64,000 bases of DNA from Elymus sibiricus (taxonomy: Eukaryota; Streptophyta; Magnoliopsida; Poales; Poaceae): the NCBI GenBank assembly GCA_039707655.1, contig CM077671.1, positions 307,709,009-307,773,008 on the forward strand, given 5' to 3'. The notes under the pieces were generated by a model. That model did not search any database. It saw only the letters and a program-made list of their open reading frames with translations, and was not told the origin of the DNA. This document shows positions 61,101-64,000 of this stretch, piece by piece. Positions within the stretch are counted from its first letter, which is position 1. Every line of letters starts with the position of its first letter. A program made the translations under genes and the position numbers.

Positions 61101-61344
61101 GAATTGCAATTGTTTGGTGACTAAGAACATAGGTTGTTAAGTTTCAAGAGAATTCATTGTTTGAACCATATCATGTGAATTGGTTGCTACTCTTTCATGA
61201 TGATTTTTCTGAGAAAAAGTTGCTAGTTATGATGCTAGAAAATTGACTGAAATTATCAATGATCAAACTTATATATTATGCTAGCATTCACACTTCATAA
61301 ATTTGTTCTTCTATCATTTACCTACTCGAGGACGAGCAGGAATT
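58172..61344 (+). other. Element E non-coding 3' half with duplicated units
   Basis: 3.2 kb with no credible gene. Two diverged tandem units (58281-58890 and 58993-59604) each resemble the single unit of element A at about 3130-3780. Polypurine-tract-like copies lie at 58789, 58847, 59500 and 59557. Two CTTCACTTATATC-type motifs are at 59768 and 59813. The conserved block shared with G and D is at about 60165-60800. Confidence 0.7.
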
Positions 61345-61358
61345 AAGCTTGGGGATGC
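61345..61358 (+). other. Element E polypurine tract
   Basis: AAGCTTGGGGATGC directly before the 3' LTR. Confidence 0.82.
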
Positions 61359-63045
61359 TGATACGTGTCCAACGTATCGATAATTTATGAAGTATTCATG
61401 CCATAATTGCCTATGTTTACAATACTTTTATATGGCTTTGATGCACTTTACATGATTTATTTAGAACTAACCCGGACTGACGTTGTTTTCAGCAGAACTA
61501 CCGTGGTTTTAAAAGTTTTTTGTGTAGAAATCAAAGTTCTCCAAATTCAACGAAACTTTTTAACGAATTTTTTGGAACAAAAGATGCACTAGAAGCTTCG
61601 TTGGAGGGCCAGGAGAGCCACGAGGTGGGCACAACCCACCAGGGCGCGCCAGGCCCCTCTGGCGCGCCCTGGTGTCCCGTGGTCCACTCGTGGCCCAACT
61701 TCGCATGAAACCGACGCCCAAAAATCCTATATATGGAGAAACCTCCGAAAATAACCCTAGACGGGAAGTTCCGCCACCGCAAAGCCTCTGTATCAGCGAA
61801 AAACCCATCTGGAGAGAAAACAGTACCCTGCCGGAGAGGGGAAATCATCTCCGGTGGCCATCTTCATCATCCCGGCGGAGGCCATGATGAGGAGGGAGTA
61901 GTCCACCCTCGGGGCTGAGGGTATGTACCAGTAGCTATGTGTTCAATCTCTCTCTCTCCCATGTTCTTGAGATGTCACGATCTTGATGTATCACAAACTT
62001 TGTTAATATAGTCGGATCATATGATGTTATTCCCTTGCTATCATGTTGTGATGAATTGAATCTTTCCCTTTGAGATATCGTTATTTTGGATTGAATATTG
62101 GATTTGAGAACAATTGATATATGTATTGCATATGGATACCTGTGGTGACAATGGGGTGTTCTATTGATTCACTTGATGTGTGTTTTGGTACTCAACTTGC
62201 GGATTCCCGAGGTGACATTGGGGTAATCTATGCATAGGGGTTGATGCACGTTCTTGTCCTACGTTCTCCGATAGAAATCTTGGGGCACTCTTTGAGGTTC
62301 TTTGTGTTGGATGGAGTATTATGAATCTGAAATTGTTTGATGCGTATCGTACAATTAACTCATGGATACTTGTGGTGACATTGGAGTATCTAGGTGACAT
62401 TAGAGTTGGTTGATGCGTATCATATGGTGTTATTCTAGTACAAACTCTTAGATAGATCGAACGGAAAGGATAACTTGATGTTATCTTAGTATGAACTCTT
62501 GAATAGATCGATCGGAAAGGATAACTTTAAGGTGGTTTCGTACCCTACAAACAATTTCTTCTTATGTTCTCCGCTAGATAAGAACTTTGGAGTGATTCTT
62601 CGTTGCACGTTGAGGGATGGTTATGTGATCCAATTATATTAGCATTGTTGAGAGATTGCACTAGCGAAAGTACGGACCATAGGCCTTGTTTTCAAGCATT
62701 GCAATACCGTTTGTGCTCACTTTTGTTACTTTCTACCTTGTTGTTTTTATATTTTCAGATTACGAAAACCTATATCTACCATCCATATTGCACTTGTATC
62801 ACCATCTCTTCGCCGAACTAGTGCACCTATACAATTTGCCATTGTATTGGGTGTGTTGGGGACACAAGAGATTTCTTGTATTTGATTGCAGGGTTGTTTG
62901 AGAGAGACCATCTTCATCCTACACCTCCCACGGATAGATAAACCTTAGGTCATCCACTTGAGGGAAAATTGCTACTGTCCTACAAAACTCTGCGCTTGGA
63001 GGCCCAACACGAGTCTACAAGAATAAAGTTGCATAGTAGACATCA
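61359..63045 (+). repeat. Element E 3' LTR (1687 bp)
   Basis: TGATACGTGTCCAACGTATC to GTAGACATCA, followed by gcgta. It holds an almost perfect palindrome GGGCGCGCC / GGCGCGCCC near 61640-61672. Confidence 0.92.
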
Positions 63046-64000
63046 GCGTATCATATCACGGGGTTTGGATGCACCGGCGAAGTTTGCACCGACTCTCGAG
63101 GTGAGAAAGGGCAATGCACGGTACCATAGAGGCTAGCAAATTGCGGAAAGGTAAGAGTGCGTATAATCCATGGACTCACATTAGTCATAAAGAACTCACA
63201 TACTTATTGCAAAAGTTTATTAACCCTCGAAGCAAAGTATTACTACGTATGCTCCTAGGGGGAGGTTGGTAGGAGTTAACCATCGCGCGCCACTGACCTT
63301 CACACAAAGATAGACAATCAAGGATAAATTGTGCTCCAACTTCCTGGCATAACGGGAGACTATATGTGCAAGCTTCGGGAATCACAAACCTTAACACCAA
63401 TATCTTACTAAACACGATCATCCACTAGTACCTCCCACGTATTATCATCTCTATATCGCAAAACTATTGCAAGAAATCAAACAAATCATATTCAGTGATC
63501 CATAAGTTTTATGTAGGATTTTATGACTAACCATGCAAATGACCAATTCCTGTTGACTCTCTAAATAGATATAAGTGAAGCAAGAGAGTTTAATTATTTC
63601 CACAAAAGAACATGCTCTAATAAATATAAGTGAAGCAAAAGAGCATTCTACAAATAACGGTTTTCTATGTGAAGAGAAACAGGCAATCCAAACTTCAAAT
63701 GATATAAGCGAAGCACATGAAGCATTCTATAAAGCCATGCTCAAAAGATATAAGTGAAGTGCAATGAGCATTCTATAAATCAACCATGGACTATCTCATA
63801 CCATCATGGTGCATAAAAGAAAAGTGAAAACTAAACACAAAAGACGCTCCAAGATTTACACATATTACATGAACGAAATGAAAACGAAAACATACCGATA
63901 CTTGTTGAAGAAAGATGGGATGCCTTCCGGGGCATCCCCAAGCTTAGACGCTTGAGTCACCTTGGATATTTACTTGGGGTGCCTTGGGCATCCCCAAGCG
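63046..64000 (-). other. Element C segment right of E
   Basis: Matches about 3675-4620 of element A in reverse. It carries four ATATAAGTGAAG motifs (63568, 63623, 63701 and 63747), read on the plus strand, and inverted polypurine-tract-like words at the window end. A 60-codon plus frame at 63575-63757 is created by these repeats and is not judged a gene. Confidence 0.75.

Larger units (their letters stand above)
41776..63045 (+). mobile_element. Element E: Athila-type retrotransposon, interrupted by F
   Basis: LTRs 41776-43460 and 61359-63045 are flanked by the perfect duplication gcgta (41771-41775 and 63046-63050). Inside are an exact tRNA-Asp primer site, a broken acidic ORF split by element F, a long non-coding part (58172-61344) and a polypurine tract. 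Without F its length is about 7.3 kb. No gag or pol domain is recognised. The LTRs differ visibly more than those of H (for example 3 of the first 57 bases, and more in the next 200). Confidence 0.92.
33155..64000 (-). mobile_element. Element C: Athila-type element of the A family, interrupted by D and E, right end outside window
   Basis: Own segments are 33155-34733, 41527-41775 and 63046-64000. They read as the reverse complement of element A in order (3' LTR, polypurine tract, then non-coding region), and the joins across D and E are seamless once the duplications cagtg and gcgta are counted once. Its 5' LTR and any coding part lie beyond the right edge. Confidence 0.85.

Noticed and set aside
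63560..63780. CRISPR-like spaced repeats.
   Set aside because: The repeats are degenerate, spacing varies, and the context is a plant retroelement.

Overview
This window looks like intergenic DNA of a large grass genome, most likely Triticeae (wheat, Aegilops, barley or rye). I see no host gene, rRNA or complete tRNA gene. Essentially every base belongs to one of eight LTR retrotransposons nested in each other. The organism call is inference from family resemblance. Family names such as Sabrina, WHAM or Fatima are from memory, so I use letters A-H.

Layout. Element B (minus strand, tRNA-iMet primer site, LTRs of about 3.7-4 kb) is the oldest host and spans 7321-33154 in pieces. Element A (plus, Athila type, start cut by the window edge, 1-7320) sits in the left LTR of B. 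G (minus, Athila type, 10854-20231, target duplication aattc) sits in the internal region of B. H (minus, Tat-like, 21946-31248, duplication ctaac) sits in the right LTR of B. C (minus, same family as A, 33155 to beyond the right edge) also sits in the right LTR of B. D (minus, Athila type, 34734-41526, duplication cagtg) and E (plus, Athila type, 41776-63045, duplication gcgta) are both inserted in C. F (minus, chromodomain Ty3/gypsy, 44124-58102, duplication gatgc) is inserted in a coding region of E. The deepest chain is B > C > E > F.

Coding content. F carries a broken gag-pol polyprotein with zinc knuckle, protease, reverse transcriptase, RNase H, integrase and chromodomain, plus an extra reading frame before gag. 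G has broken gag-protease and an intact 339-residue ATHILA ORF1-like protein. H has broken gag-protease and a five-exon antisense gene but no reverse transcriptase or integrase. A, D and E carry related acidic proteins of unknown function and no pol; the D copy is open throughout. Only F has pol domains and these are mutated, so none of the elements looks able to move by itself.

The most interesting signals are the phase-consistent antisense spliced gene in H, the LTR-like block with a predicted intron before the intact ORF of G, the acidic protein family of A, D and E, and two conserved non-coding features of the Athila-type elements: an array of ATATAAGTGAAG motifs and a block of about 0.6 kb at a fixed position.
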